Shown here one piece after another: positions 26,007 to 34,966 of a stretch of DNA of 64,000 nucleotides (positions are counted from its first letter, which is position 1; the number at the start of each line of letters is the position of its first letter). A program made the position numbers and the translations under genes. Below the pieces are notes generated by a model. That model did not search any database and had not been told where the DNA came from. It saw nothing but the letters and a program-made list of their open reading frames with translations. The stretch is from Devosia sp. XK-2. GTDB taxonomy: Bacteria; Pseudomonadota; Alphaproteobacteria; Rhizobiales; Devosiaceae. Location: contig NZ_CP146608.1 of assembly GCF_037113415.1 (NCBI RefSeq), positions 640,501 to 704,500 of the forward strand. The letters run 5' to 3'.

Positions 26007-27299
26007 ATGACGAGGGGTTTCAGGGCCGCCGTGCAGGCACTTGTATATTCATTCATTGCGCTTTCCGCCGCTGGACTGGGGGCCTTGGCCTATTTCGGCC
26101 TGACCTTCACGCCGGCCAATGCGATTCTGGTTGCGGTGGTCTTTGCCTGCGCCTGCTTCGTATTGATGGAGCGCGTCCTGCGCCAGCGTGCCGAAAATCG
26201 CCTCGAGCGCGCCATTGAGGATCTCTCGCGGCTCCTGGCTACCGATGCGCAGGCCGGGGCTGTGCTCGGTCAGCGGATCAACGCCATAGCCGATCTCAAT
26301 CCCGGCCAGCGCCTCGAGACCGTCGAAGCCGATATTTCGGTCCTGGGCACCGTCATCCGGCAGGTCGCCGAGGCCGTGGCCGAAGTCGAAGACAAGGTTG
26401 CACAGGCCAATGCCAGGTCCTCGGCCAACCCGAAATCGGCCGATACCCGCATGATTGCGGCACCACCGCCCGCCCCGGCGGCGCCCGCCGCCGCCTCTGA
26501 ACCCGAACCCGTCATTCCGCTCGAAGTCCTGCGCCAGGCCATCGAGGAAAATCGCCTCATCCACCACATTCAGCCTGTGGTGCGCCTGCCGCAGCGCCGG
26601 GCCGTGGCCTACGACCTCGTCCCCAGGCTGATGCTGGAAGATGGCGAACTGGCCGATGCGCCCGATTTCGTGCCCCGCCGCGGCGGCAAGGATATTGTCA
26701 GGCTCATCGAGGGCGCCGGACTGGCCGAGGCGGTCGCCATTGCCCGCCGCTCCCGCACGGCCGGTCAGCCGGCCATGCTGCATATTCCGCTCTCGCGCGC
26801 CAGTCTGGGCGACGATGGCGCGGTGGAACAGGTTCTGGCCACACTCGACGCCAACCGGGCCATCGCCGGCGCGTTGACCTTCCTGGTCAGTGAGGCGCAA
26901 TGGCTCGAACTGACAACGCGCGAGCGCGCCATAGTTGAGCAGATGACGCGCAAGGGCGCCGGTTTCTCCATTGCGCGCATGCATTCGCTGCGCGTCGATA
27001 TCGCCGATATGGCGGCGCTGGGCGTGCGATCCATGCGCGTCGACGCCGCCCGTTTCATCGCCGCGCCCGACAAGTTCACCGATTTCCACATGTCCGACAT
27101 CGCGGACTATATGGCCCGTTTCGAGGTGTCACTGCTGGCGACCGGCATTGCCAATGAACGGCAGATCGTCGAGCTGCTCGACAACGACATCGTCCTGGTT
27201 CAGGGCGACTACATTGCCGCCCCGGGTCCCATACGCAACGACCTTCTGCTGGAACCGGCCCGCGCCGCGGGCCAGCAATTGCGGCGCGCCGAGCTCTAG
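26007..27299 (+). CDS. Membrane-anchored degenerate EAL-domain protein
   Basis: This 430-residue protein has two N-terminal membrane helices (residues 8-55), a helical region (60-130), a Pro/Ala linker and a C-terminal EAL-type fold (about 170-420). The fold is recognisable from [43 protein letters not shown] and [14 protein letters not shown]. The catalytic EAL is replaced by DLV (residues 203-205); the DDFGTG, LKID and later Glu motifs are also lost. I infer that it does not hydrolyse cyclic di-GMP but may bind it or act as a scaffold. The TAG stop shares a CTAG palindrome with the convergent chemoreceptor gene. Confidence 0.82.
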   Translation: MTRGFRAAVQALVYSFIALSAAGLGALAYFGLTFTPANAILVAVVFACACFVLMERVLRQRAENRLERAIEDLSRLLATDAQAGAVLGQRINAIADLNPGQRLETVEADISVLGTVIRQVAEAVAEVEDKVAQANARSSANPKSADTRMIAAPPPAPAAPAAASEPEPVIPLEVLRQAIEENRLIHHIQPVVRLPQRRAVAYDLVPRLMLEDGELADAPDFVPRRGGKDIVRLIEGAGLAEAVAIARRSRTAGQPAMLHIPLSRASLGDDGAVEQVLATLDANRAIAGALTFLVSEAQWLELTTRERAIVEQMTRKGAGFSIARMHSLRVDIADMAALGVRSMRVDAARFIAAPDKFTDFHMSDIADYMARFEVSLLATGIANERQIVELLDNDIVLVQGDYIAAPGPIRNDLLLEPARAAGQQLRRAEL

Positions 27300-29755
27300 C
27301 GCCGGCCCAATCCGTTCACGGCCCGTTTGAGCCCGCCCAATAAGGCGCGCGCTCCGGTTTCTGCCGGCTCCACGCCCGCTTTATGTGCAGCGCTTGCCTC
27401 GCTCAGGGTGAACGAGCCGATCACTCGGTCCAGTTCGCTTGCCTGCGCCTCGGTCTGCTCGATCGCCGCATTGGTCTCTTCCACCAGCGCCGCATTGTGC
27501 TGGGTCATTTCGTCCAGCTGGCGCACCGCGACATTGACTTCCTCTATGGCCGAGGCCTGGTCCCGGCTGGCCCGGGCCATGCCTTCGAGCAGCCGCGCAT
27601 TGGCGCTGATCCCGCTCTGCACCGCAATCAGCCGCTCGGCGGCCTGCGCCACCAGCTTGGAGCCGCCCTGCACCTCATTGGCGCTTTGCTCGATCAGCAC
27701 TTTGACCTCGGACGAGGCTTCGGCCGCATTTTGCGCCAGGCGCCGCACTTCCACCGCTACCACCGCGAAACCCTTGCCTGCCTCTCCGGCCCGTGCCGCC
27801 TCCACCGAAGCGTTGAGCGCCAGTAGATTGGTTTGGAAGGCGATATCGTCGATCAGCCCGATAATATTGGAGATTTTCTCCGAGGAGGCGGTAATGCGCC
27901 CCATGGCCTGATTGGCCTCGCCCATTACCGAGCCGCTGGCCTCTGCATCGGCGGACACCGTCTGGGCCTGTTTGCTCGCATTGGCGGCCTCCACGGCATT
28001 CTGCGCCACGGTGTCGCGCAATTGCTCCATGGTGGCCGAGGTTTCCTCAATGGTGGCGGCCTGGCGCGTGGTACGCTCGCTCAAATCATTGGCGCCCGAC
28101 AGGATTTCTCCCGTGGCCGTCCGCAGCGCGCCCGAGGTTTCGCGCAATTGCACGATAATCTCGCCCAATTGCTCGGCGACGCCATTGGTGTCCGTCTTGA
28201 GCTTGTCAAAGGCGCCCTTATATTCGCCGGTGACCCGCAAGCTGAGATCGGCCCTGGCCAGCGCCGAGAGAACCTCGCCGGTTTCACCAATGCCCCTATC
28301 GACCGTCGCCAACAATTCATTGATATTGCCGGCCAGGCGCTCGAGATCCGGGTCCGAAAGCGCGGTTTCGGCGCGCAAGGTGAAATCCCCTTCAATGGCC
28401 GCGCCCACCACGCGATCGATATCGGCCTGCAAGGCCTGCATGCGGCGGGCTTGATCGGCGCGCTCTTCGTTCATGCTGTCTTCACTGGCCCGCAATTGGG
28501 CGATGCGCTGCCCGTTCTGGCGGAACACTTCCACCGCCTGCGCCATGTCGCCCAGCTCGTCGGCGCGCTCCAGCCCCGGTACCGCCTTGTCCAGATCATT
28601 GCCCGCAATATCGGTCATCGCGCTGGTCAAACGGCCGATTGGCCGGGTGATCGTGCGTGCAATGAGCACGCTGAGAAGGGTCGAAAGCGCCAGCAGCACC
28701 GCGCCGATAACCAGCATGGTATTGCGCAACCCGGCCGAGGGCGCCAAGATTTCGGCAGTGTTTTCAAGCGCTACAACCGCCCAGTCCGATCCACCGAACG
28801 ACAATGGGCGCGCCGAGGCCACATGCGATGCGCCGTTGAAATCGGGCAGGATGCCAATACCCTCTTCCCCCGCCAGCGCCGCCGTGATCGCCGGACCGCT
28901 CACCGTCAGGTTCAGCGCTTCATCGACATCGGTCTCCGGCGGATCGTTGCGCGCCAGCCCGTCCTGCCCCACCAGGTAAACCTGGCCGCTTGCGCCCAGT
29001 CCCTTGGTGCGGCTCAGCACTTCGCTGATGCGGCCCAGCGGCATCTGATAGGCCAAGACCCCAGCCTGCAGGCCCTGGTCGTAAACCGGCGCTGCAATAA
29101 AGCTGGCCGGCGCATTGCCGGCCGGGCCATAGGGCGCAAAATCGGTCAGGAACACATCGCCCGGATTGCCCGCCATTGCCGCGCGCACCACCTTGCCCAG
29201 ATCGGTGTCGGCCCAGGGCCCGCCATTTTCCGCAAAGCTGGTGCCGAAATCGGTTTCCTTCTGCACCGAATAGACATTTTGCCCGCTGAGGTCGAACAGG
29301 TAAATGTCGTAATAGCCGCGTGTCTGCAGCAGATTGCGGAACTCGTTATGCTGGCCCCGGTGGATCTGGTCATAGACCGAAAGCTTGTCGGATGTGTCCA
29401 GCAGCAGCCGCTCGCCTTCGGGGTGCGGATTGTTCGCCACATAGGCGTTCTGCAACAGCTCTGCAGGATCGCCCTGGTTCTTGAGCGAATGCACCGCCCC
29501 GGTAAACGAATAGATCGCCGCGGCCACGTCCTTGCGGCCCGCAAACAGCGTCAGGTCCTGCCGTACTTCCGAGAGATAGGCATCCAGCGCCGCGGTCGCA
29601 TTATCCGCCGCCGAGTTCAGCCTCTGCTCGGCCTGGCTGGTGACGATGGCATCGCCGCTGAAATAGGCCGCGAGCCCCAGGCCGGCGCCGGTTGCCACCG
29701 CAATGCCAACCACCAGAATGGGCAGACGGAGCGAAAGTTTCAATTTGCCGATCAT
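27296..29755 (-). CDS. Methyl-accepting chemotaxis protein
   Basis: This 819-residue chemoreceptor has a first membrane helix ([22 protein letters not shown]), a periplasmic Cache-type sensor of about 270 residues, a second helix ([23 protein letters not shown]), a HAMP domain and a second HAMP-like segment, then a signalling coiled coil with the hairpin tip [51 protein letters not shown]. No NWETF-type methylesterase tether is seen at the C terminus. I chose the ATG at 29755, because the longer frame from 29842 would place a Cys/Gly-rich stretch before the first helix. The ligand is unknown. Confidence 0.94.
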   Translation of the reverse strand: MIGKLKLSLRLPILVVGIAVATGAGLGLAAYFSGDAIVTSQAEQRLNSAADNATAALDAYLSEVRQDLTLFAGRKDVAAAIYSFTGAVHSLKNQGDPAELLQNAYVANNPHPEGERLLLDTSDKLSVYDQIHRGQHNEFRNLLQTRGYYDIYLFDLSGQNVYSVQKETDFGTSFAENGGPWADTDLGKVVRAAMAGNPGDVFLTDFAPYGPAGNAPASFIAAPVYDQGLQAGVLAYQMPLGRISEVLSRTKGLGASGQVYLVGQDGLARNDPPETDVDEALNLTVSGPAITAALAGEEGIGILPDFNGASHVASARPLSFGGSDWAVVALENTAEILAPSAGLRNTMLVIGAVLLALSTLLSVLIARTITRPIGRLTSAMTDIAGNDLDKAVPGLERADELGDMAQAVEVFRQNGQRIAQLRASEDSMNEERADQARRMQALQADIDRVVGAAIEGDFTLRAETALSDPDLERLAGNINELLATVDRGIGETGEVLSALARADLSLRVTGEYKGAFDKLKTDTNGVAEQLGEIIVQLRETSGALRTATGEILSGANDLSERTTRQAATIEETSATMEQLRDTVAQNAVEAANASKQAQTVSADAEASGSVMGEANQAMGRITASSEKISNIIGLIDDIAFQTNLLALNASVEAARAGEAGKGFAVVAVEVRRLAQNAAEASSEVKVLIEQSANEVQGGSKLVAQAAERLIAVQSGISANARLLEGMARASRDQASAIEEVNVAVRQLDEMTQHNAALVEETNAAIEQTEAQASELDRVIGSFTLSEASAAHKAGVEPAETGARALLGGLKRAVNGLGRR

Positions 29756-29975
29756 AGAAGGGTCGTACCTGACTTTGCTGTGCACCGGATAAGCCTTTTC
29801 GGCAGCGGCCCTCCCTCCGCCGCCGAAACATTGGCAAACCATAAAAAGTCAGTGGTTAACGAAGCGACTCTGCCATTGTCACAGCATTGCCATATCCGCT
29901 TTTTGCTTGATCCATCGCTGCAAACTGCCACATAGGTCTCAGGCTCTCAGTGCCCCACCAGTTCGAAGGCAAACC

Positions 29976-30842
29976 ATGACTGCGCCCTTGCCGACCATAT
30001 CCGGCCTTTCAGATCTTTCCGGCCGCTATGATGCCGTGTTGAGCGATGTCTGGGGCGTCGTTCACAATGGTGTTTCGGCTTTTCCCGAAGCCGTCGAGGC
30101 CCTGCGGACGTTCCGGCAGGGCGGGGGCAGGGTGGTCCTGATCACCAATGCGCCGCGGCCCTCCGCGCCCATCATTGCCATGCTCGACCGCCTTGGGGTC
30201 CCGCGCGACGCCTATGACGCTATCGTGTCCTCGGGCGATGCGACCCGCGCCATGATCGAGAAATATCGGGGCAAGCCCATCCATCATGTTGGCCCGCCGA
30301 CCGAAGACGATGCTCTTTACGAAGGTCTTGATGTGCGCCGCACCGGCGCGGAGGAAGCCGAGGTCGTGGTGGTGACCGATCTCGATACCGATGACGACAC
30401 CCCAGAAATGTATCGCGACCGCGCCAGGCTCTGGTTGTCGCGAAAGCTGCCCATGATTTGCGCCAATCCCGATCGTGTGGTCGAACATGGCGACAAGATC
30501 ATCTATTGCGGCGGCGCCCTGGGCGATCTCTATTCGGCCATGGGCGGCATGGTGCACATGGCCGGCAAGCCCTATCCCCCAATATATGAGCAGGCCTTCG
30601 CCCTGGCCGAGGAGGCTGCCGGCCACAGTCTCGACAAGTCGCGGGTCCTGGCCATTGGCGACAGCGTGCGGACCGATGCCGCCGGCGCGGCCCAATTCGG
30701 TGTCGATCTGCTGTTCGTCACCGGCTCCATCCATGCCGCCGAACTCGACGCATTCGGCAAGCCCGACCCGCAGGCAATCGCCGATCTGGTCGCCCCGAGC
30801 CGGGCGCGCGTCGCCGGCTACCTGCCGCGGCTCTCGTGGTAA
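29976..30842 (+). CDS. HAD superfamily class IIA hydrolase
   Basis: This is a 288-residue phosphatase-like protein. Motif I is YDAVLSDVWGVVHNG, where the nucleophile Asp is present and the usual second Asp position is Trp-Gly as in the TIGR01459 subgroup. Motif II is VVLITNAPR, and motif III/IV is KPYPPIYEQAF...VLAIGDSVRTDAAGA. Relatives include NagD-type nucleotide or sugar phosphatases; the substrate is not predictable. The ATG at 29976 fits better than the upstream frame. The gene is divergent from the chemoreceptor gene and followed by ribF. Confidence 0.9.
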   Translation: MTAPLPTISGLSDLSGRYDAVLSDVWGVVHNGVSAFPEAVEALRTFRQGGGRVVLITNAPRPSAPIIAMLDRLGVPRDAYDAIVSSGDATRAMIEKYRGKPIHHVGPPTEDDALYEGLDVRRTGAEEAEVVVVTDLDTDDDTPEMYRDRARLWLSRKLPMICANPDRVVEHGDKIIYCGGALGDLYSAMGGMVHMAGKPYPPIYEQAFALAEEAAGHSLDKSRVLAIGDSVRTDAAGAAQFGVDLLFVTGSIHAAELDAFGKPDPQAIADLVAPSRARVAGYLPRLSW

Positions 30843-30865
30843 GCTGAAACGAATTTGCCGCTCCT

Positions 30866-30945
30866 TCCCACCCGCCCCCTTGAGGGGAGGGTAGCGGCGC
30901 TAGGCCGGAAGGCCGTAGCAAAGCTGGGGAGGGGGTCCCTCTGGT
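30866..30945. repeat. CCTTGAGGG-type repeat with an inner hairpin insert, before ribF
   Basis: CCCCCTTGAGGGGAGGG is followed not by GGTTGGGGTGGGG as in other copies but by a separate hairpin-forming module (GCTAGGCC-GGAA-GGCCGTAGC, around 30900-30920) and then GGGGAGGGGGTCCC. It fills the space between the HAD gene and ribF and adds a spurious N-terminal extension to the ribF frame. Confidence 0.75.
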
Positions 30946-30962
30946 CTGCCAGGATTTCGCTC

Positions 30963-31934
30963 TTGACCTTCACTCGCCTCTCCAGCCTCGATGACCTTCC
31001 GGACCATCTGCGCGGCGCCTGCGTGGCGATCGGCAATTTCGATGGCATGCATCGCGGCCATCAGTCGATCATTGCCGCCCTGCGCGCCCGTGCCGAGGCG
31101 GCCGGTGTCCCCGCCCTGATGCTGACCTTCGAACCGCATCCGCGCGATGTCTTCGCGCCGGCTCCGTTCATGTTCCGCCTCACCCAGGGCGATGCCAAGG
31201 CGCGCCTGGGCGAGGCCATGGGCCTCGATGGCATCATCATTCTGCCCTTCGACCGCGCCTTTTCACAGAACGAGGCGGAAGTCTTCGTCGAACGCATGCT
31301 GGTCGAGCAGCTCGGTGTACGCAGTGTCACCGTCGGTGCCGATTTCCACTTCGGCCGCCAGCGGCGCGGCACGCCGGCTTTTCTGCGGGCCGCTGGTGAG
31401 CGCCTTGGCTTCGATGTCGAAATTCTTGATCTGATGGACGAGGGCGACGAGCCCATCTCCTCATCGCGCATTCGCGCCGCCCTCAGCGAAGGCGCGGTTA
31501 CGGCAGCCAACCGGCTTCTGGGCTATCACTGGTTCTTTGAAGGTTGCGTGGTCAAAGGCGACCAGCGGGGCAGGGAACTTGGCTTTCCCACCGCCAATAC
31601 CATGACGCCCACCGGCTTCCAGCTCGCCCAGGGCGTCTATGCGGTGCGGGCTCGGCTGGGGGGTCGTCTGCTCGATGGCGTCGCCGCCTATGGCAAGCCA
31701 ATGTTCGACAATCAGCGTCCGCCTTTTGAAACGCATCTGTTCGAGTTCGACGAGGACATTTATGGCCAGACCCTTGAGGTGGCCCTGCTTGGCCATATCC
31801 GCGGTCAGGAAGTGTTTTCAGGCCTCGACGAGCTGATCGCTGCCATGGATCGGGACCGCACAAAGGCCCGGGCCATGTTGGCTGACGCGCAGCCAATCAG
31901 TTCGCTCGATCGTGCCCTGGGCTTTTTCGGCTAG
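30963..31934 (+). CDS. ribF: Bifunctional riboflavin kinase / FAD synthetase
   Basis: This roughly 323-residue enzyme makes FMN and FAD from riboflavin in the cytoplasm. The N-terminal FAD synthetase domain has AIGNFDGMHRGH (nucleotidyltransferase HxGH-type site), LTFEPHPRDVF and SSSRIRAALSEG. The C-terminal kinase domain has GCVVKGDQRGRELGFPTANTM and THLFEFDEDIYGQ. The open frame begins at 30855, but its first 36 codons are a palindromic repeat. I place the start at a TTG (30963) with AGGA upstream, which gives the usual family length. The TAG stop is at the CTAG edge of the next repeat. Confidence 0.93.
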   Translation: MTFTRLSSLDDLPDHLRGACVAIGNFDGMHRGHQSIIAALRARAEAAGVPALMLTFEPHPRDVFAPAPFMFRLTQGDAKARLGEAMGLDGIIILPFDRAFSQNEAEVFVERMLVEQLGVRSVTVGADFHFGRQRRGTPAFLRAAGERLGFDVEILDLMDEGDEPISSSRIRAALSEGAVTAANRLLGYHWFFEGCVVKGDQRGRELGFPTANTMTPTGFQLAQGVYAVRARLGGRLLDGVAAYGKPMFDNQRPPFETHLFEFDEDIYGQTLEVALLGHIRGQEVFSGLDELIAAMDRDRTKARAMLADAQPISSLDRALGFFG

Positions 31935-32056
31935 AGCGTTTCCAGCAAAAGTGGCAACGGTTTTGCTCCTCGGGCTTCGACCCGAGGATCGGAAGCGCGA
32001 TAAAACAAGAAATTAGAGCAATTTCAGCGTTTCAGCGAAACTGTGAAATACTCTAG
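31931..32056. repeat. CTAG-bounded palindromic element, copy 2
   Basis: The element runs from CTAG (31931-31934) to CTAG (32053-32056). GCGTTTCC (31936-31943) faces GGAAGCGC (31991-31998), enclosing CCTCGGG/CCCGAGG; a second part holds TTTCAGCG/CGAAACTG-like palindromes. The left CTAG gives the ribF stop codon; the right CTAG gives the stop of the convergent LuxR-type gene. Closely related to the element at 663-749 but longer at the right. Confidence 0.88.
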
Positions 32057-33126
32057 CCATCATACATCAGCAGGCGAACCAGTTCGGTTTGCCGGCGCAC
32101 GCCGGTCTTGTCGAATATGCTGGTCAATTGCGCCCGCGCCGTCGCGTCTGATACTCCCCTTGCATCCGCCGCGGCCTTGCGGCTGCCGGTTTCAACCACG
32201 GCAAGGGCCAGCTCGATTTCGGCCCGGGTCAGTCCATAGAGATGTGTCAGCTCGACCATGCGCTGGCGCAGTCGCCGCTTTGGATCGGTTATCATCAAGA
32301 TCGCGGATGGTCGCTGCGGCGACGAATAGGTGAGCTCTGCAGGGAAGGGCGCGCATTGCACATTCAGCGCCCAGTCCTCCCCCACGATCTGCACGCGGCC
32401 GGCGTCCTGATCTGGTCGTGTCAGGCAACGCGCAACCAGTTCGGTCAGGCTCTTGTGGTTCCCAGCAGCGGTGCACCCGAGCTGCCCATTGCGGATATGT
32501 ATCCGTCCGTCGGTCAGCATGGCCTGCGCCGCCCGGTTGCAGTCCAGAACCCGTCCGAAATGGTCAAGGAATATCGCGCCCTGGCCGGCTATATCCAAAG
32601 CGTCCAATGTGGCCCGGTTGGCAAGCTGCAATTGCGTCAACCATTGCCATCGTTCCACCGTGCGTTGCATCTCTGGCGCAATGGAGTGTAACTGCTCGAC
32701 CTGAGCCGATGTGACCGCGTTTCTCGTGTTGATCACCAGGGTTCCAGCCCAGCCCGTGCTGCTTGCAACATTCAGGGCAACACCGTGATTGAACTTCTGC
32801 GGCACGCACCAGAGATTATAGAAGTCGCTCCGCCAGAAATCGGTGATCTCCGGTAAGTCATCGGCCAGCGTTATTGTGCCGATCCCCTGTCTGGCGACTG
32901 CGCGCATCATCGCGTTCTGCTGATGAAATGTCTCGCGATAGGTACTGATCCGTGCTGGATCGGTCCGCGGCGCGAACATGTCCAGCTGTCCCTTGCGCAA
33001 CGCGCCACCAAGCGCCGCCTCCGTCGCACCGATCAGATCGGCAAGCTTGATCAAGACATCGGGCCAGGTCGTGGCTGACGCTGCCATGGCATGAAGGTCG
33101 TCGCGTAGTCGCTCAAGCAAATCCAT
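32053..33126 (-). CDS. LuxR-family transcriptional regulator
   Basis: This is a 357-residue protein. The C-terminal region MVELTHLYGLTRAEIELALAVVETGSRKAAADARGVSDATARAQLTSIFDKTGVRRQTELVRLL is a LuxR/GerE helix-turn-helix. The N-terminal part (residues 1-270) has a GAF/PAS-like feel (NRATLDALDIAGQGAIFLDHFGRVLDCNRAAQAML) and no receiver domain. It is therefore probably a ligand- or light-sensing regulator rather than a two-component one. ATG at 33126. Its target is unknown. Confidence 0.85.
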   Translation of the reverse strand: MDLLERLRDDLHAMAASATTWPDVLIKLADLIGATEAALGGALRKGQLDMFAPRTDPARISTYRETFHQQNAMMRAVARQGIGTITLADDLPEITDFWRSDFYNLWCVPQKFNHGVALNVASSTGWAGTLVINTRNAVTSAQVEQLHSIAPEMQRTVERWQWLTQLQLANRATLDALDIAGQGAIFLDHFGRVLDCNRAAQAMLTDGRIHIRNGQLGCTAAGNHKSLTELVARCLTRPDQDAGRVQIVGEDWALNVQCAPFPAELTYSSPQRPSAILMITDPKRRLRQRMVELTHLYGLTRAEIELALAVVETGSRKAAADARGVSDATARAQLTSIFDKTGVRRQTELVRLLMYDG

Positions 33127-33352
33127 GCGCGCACACTGCCGTTAAGCATGTCCTGAGGCTTAGAACACACGTCCGATGTAGCAGATTTTTGCGGCCGCTA
33201 GGGTGAAATGGTCAACAAATGGTTAAGTCGGCACAGAAGAATTGGCGCCCTGGTCTGAAGTTCTAACGCGCGTTTCTATGCCGGCCAGCCTGATTTTTGT
33301 TGTGTGAAGCCAGTTTGGCTTCACTCCAAATGTCAGTGTGAAGGAACGCCCC

Positions 33353-33703
33353 ATGCCGAACCAGAATAACGCTGCCCGCCGGTCGCGGCTGATCAGGGCC
33401 GTCGCTGCCCTGCTCATGCTGGGCACGGCAATGCCAGCCAAAGCCTTTGATCCCGCCGTCACGGACGAAATCAACTTCCAGGTTAATTGCTACTTTCTCA
33501 TGTGGACCGATCCGGCCAAACATGTCGAAGTGTGCAATCCGCAGCCCATTCCGACGATAACCAATTCGCTGTCCGATAGTGGTGGCAGTGCGGGACTGCC
33601 GCCGGCGCCGACCCCACCGGTGCCTCCGGTCGAGGAAGACGACGACGAGTGTCCATCGGGTCAGGAGCCCACGCCCTGCGGTTGCGCTTATCCGGAAGCC
33701 TGA
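33353..33703 (+). CDS. Small secreted Pro-rich protein
   Basis: This is a 116-residue protein with a signal peptide (RRSRLIRAVAALLMLGTAMPAKA, cleavage near residue 27) and a short mature part with four Cys. It ends in a Pro-rich, very acidic tail (PPAPTPPVPPVEEDDDECPSGQEPTPCGCAYPEA). I recognise no family. The ATG at 33353 has AAGGA about 8 nt upstream. Two nucleotides after its stop begins a glycosyltransferase gene, so the two are probably co-transcribed. Confidence 0.75.
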   Translation: MPNQNNAARRSRLIRAVAALLMLGTAMPAKAFDPAVTDEINFQVNCYFLMWTDPAKHVEVCNPQPIPTITNSLSDSGGSAGLPPAPTPPVPPVEEDDDECPSGQEPTPCGCAYPEA

Positions 33704-33705
33704 TT

Positions 33706-34887
33706 TTGAAGCGGCGTGTTCTGCTCGCCTGGGAGGGTGGCGCTGGCCGTGGCCATATCGTCACCCTCAAAGTCATGGCTGAGGCTCTGGGCCCGCAATA
33801 TGAGTACGATGCGGCGCTCTGCCGAATGGATCACGCCGCCGAGCTTTCCCATCTTTGCACGGCGGTCTACCCCTCGGCCGCGCTCTACAATCATCGCAAG
33901 ATGCGCAAGGCGGCAGGCGCCCCCGGCACGGCGACCTGGGGCGATTTTCTGGGAGATTTGGTCTTCGCTTTCCCCGACCGTTTGCGCCTCCAGTTCGATT
34001 GGTGGGTTGAGGTTCTGCGCACAAGGCAGATCGACCTGGTCATTGCCGATTTTGCCCCCGTGTCCATGCTGGCCGCTCGCGCCCTGAATATACCTTTTGT
34101 CTGTGTCGGCACGGGCTATTCAGTGCCGCCCCCGGGCATGCCGAGCTTCCCCGTACTGCTCCCGCAATACGACACGCTGGTGCATGACGAAGCCTTGTTG
34201 CGCGATAATGCCAATGCCATCCTGTCCGAGTTTGGCGTGCCGCCGCTCCAGCACTTTGCCGATATCTATCAGGCGTCGGTTTCCATGCCGCGCACCATAA
34301 GGCAGCTCGACCCCTATGATGGGTTGCGCAGCCAGCCGCTGTTGCCGCCCCTCAACGAGGCGCTACCGCGTGGCGAGCCGGGGGGCGACGAAATCTTCGT
34401 CTATTTCTCCACCGCCGAAACCGCCTATGAACCGCTGGTCGATGCCCTCTGTCAGATCTGTCTTCCCACGCGCGCCTATCTGCCGGGTGTTGCGCCCGAC
34501 ATTTCGGCACGCCTCTCCGCCGCAGGTGTTCTGGTCGAAACCGCGCCGGTTCCGGTTGAGTTGATCGCCCGTCGCAGCCGCATTACCCTCAATGCCGGCC
34601 AGCACGGCTCGCTCTGCATGGGTCTGGGGCTCGGCCTGCCGCAATTGGCCTTTCCCCAGCATCTTGAGCACGAATATCACGCCCAGCGCGCCGCCCAATT
34701 GGGCGCCGTCGATATCGTGCCGCACGAGCGCTTGAATGCCAGCGAAATCGTCGACCGGGTTCGGTCGCTCTATCACGACCTTGCGCGCAACAAGCGCGTG
34801 CGGGAGCTTTCAGCTTCGCTCTATCCCGATCTTTTTGGCGATATTGCCGGTCTCGTGCGTCAGAGGGTGGAACCGCTCCTGGCCTGA
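33706..34887 (+). CDS. UGT/MurG-like glycosyltransferase
   Basis: This is a 393-residue protein of the GT-B type. The N terminus, RRVLLAWEGGAGRGHIVTLKVMAEAL, carries the Gly-rich loop of this fold. The C-terminal half has the donor-binding pattern (RRSRITLNAGQHGSLCMGLGLGLPQLAFPQHLEHEYHAQRAAQLGA), akin to the HxGxGS...P...DQ motif of UDP-glycosyltransferases. Substrate unknown. No ATG fits; a TTG at 33706 with GGAAG upstream, 2 nt after the secreted-protein gene, gives the natural start MKRRVLLAWEGG. Confidence 0.85.
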   Translation: MKRRVLLAWEGGAGRGHIVTLKVMAEALGPQYEYDAALCRMDHAAELSHLCTAVYPSAALYNHRKMRKAAGAPGTATWGDFLGDLVFAFPDRLRLQFDWWVEVLRTRQIDLVIADFAPVSMLAARALNIPFVCVGTGYSVPPPGMPSFPVLLPQYDTLVHDEALLRDNANAILSEFGVPPLQHFADIYQASVSMPRTIRQLDPYDGLRSQPLLPPLNEALPRGEPGGDEIFVYFSTAETAYEPLVDALCQICLPTRAYLPGVAPDISARLSAAGVLVETAPVPVELIARRSRITLNAGQHGSLCMGLGLGLPQLAFPQHLEHEYHAQRAAQLGAVDIVPHERLNASEIVDRVRSLYHDLARNKRVRELSASLYPDLFGDIAGLVRQRVEPLLA

Positions 34888-34966
34888 TCGCGGCAAATCA
34901 CCCTTTGCCCCATTGGCTTCGCCTTGCTAAAAGGCGCGCGACTTCTGCCAAACCGATTGCCGATCC

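Noticed and set aside
27833-29935. 700-codon plus-strand frame opposite the chemoreceptor gene
   Set aside because: No recognisable domain, and the minus-strand chemoreceptor motifs are unambiguous.
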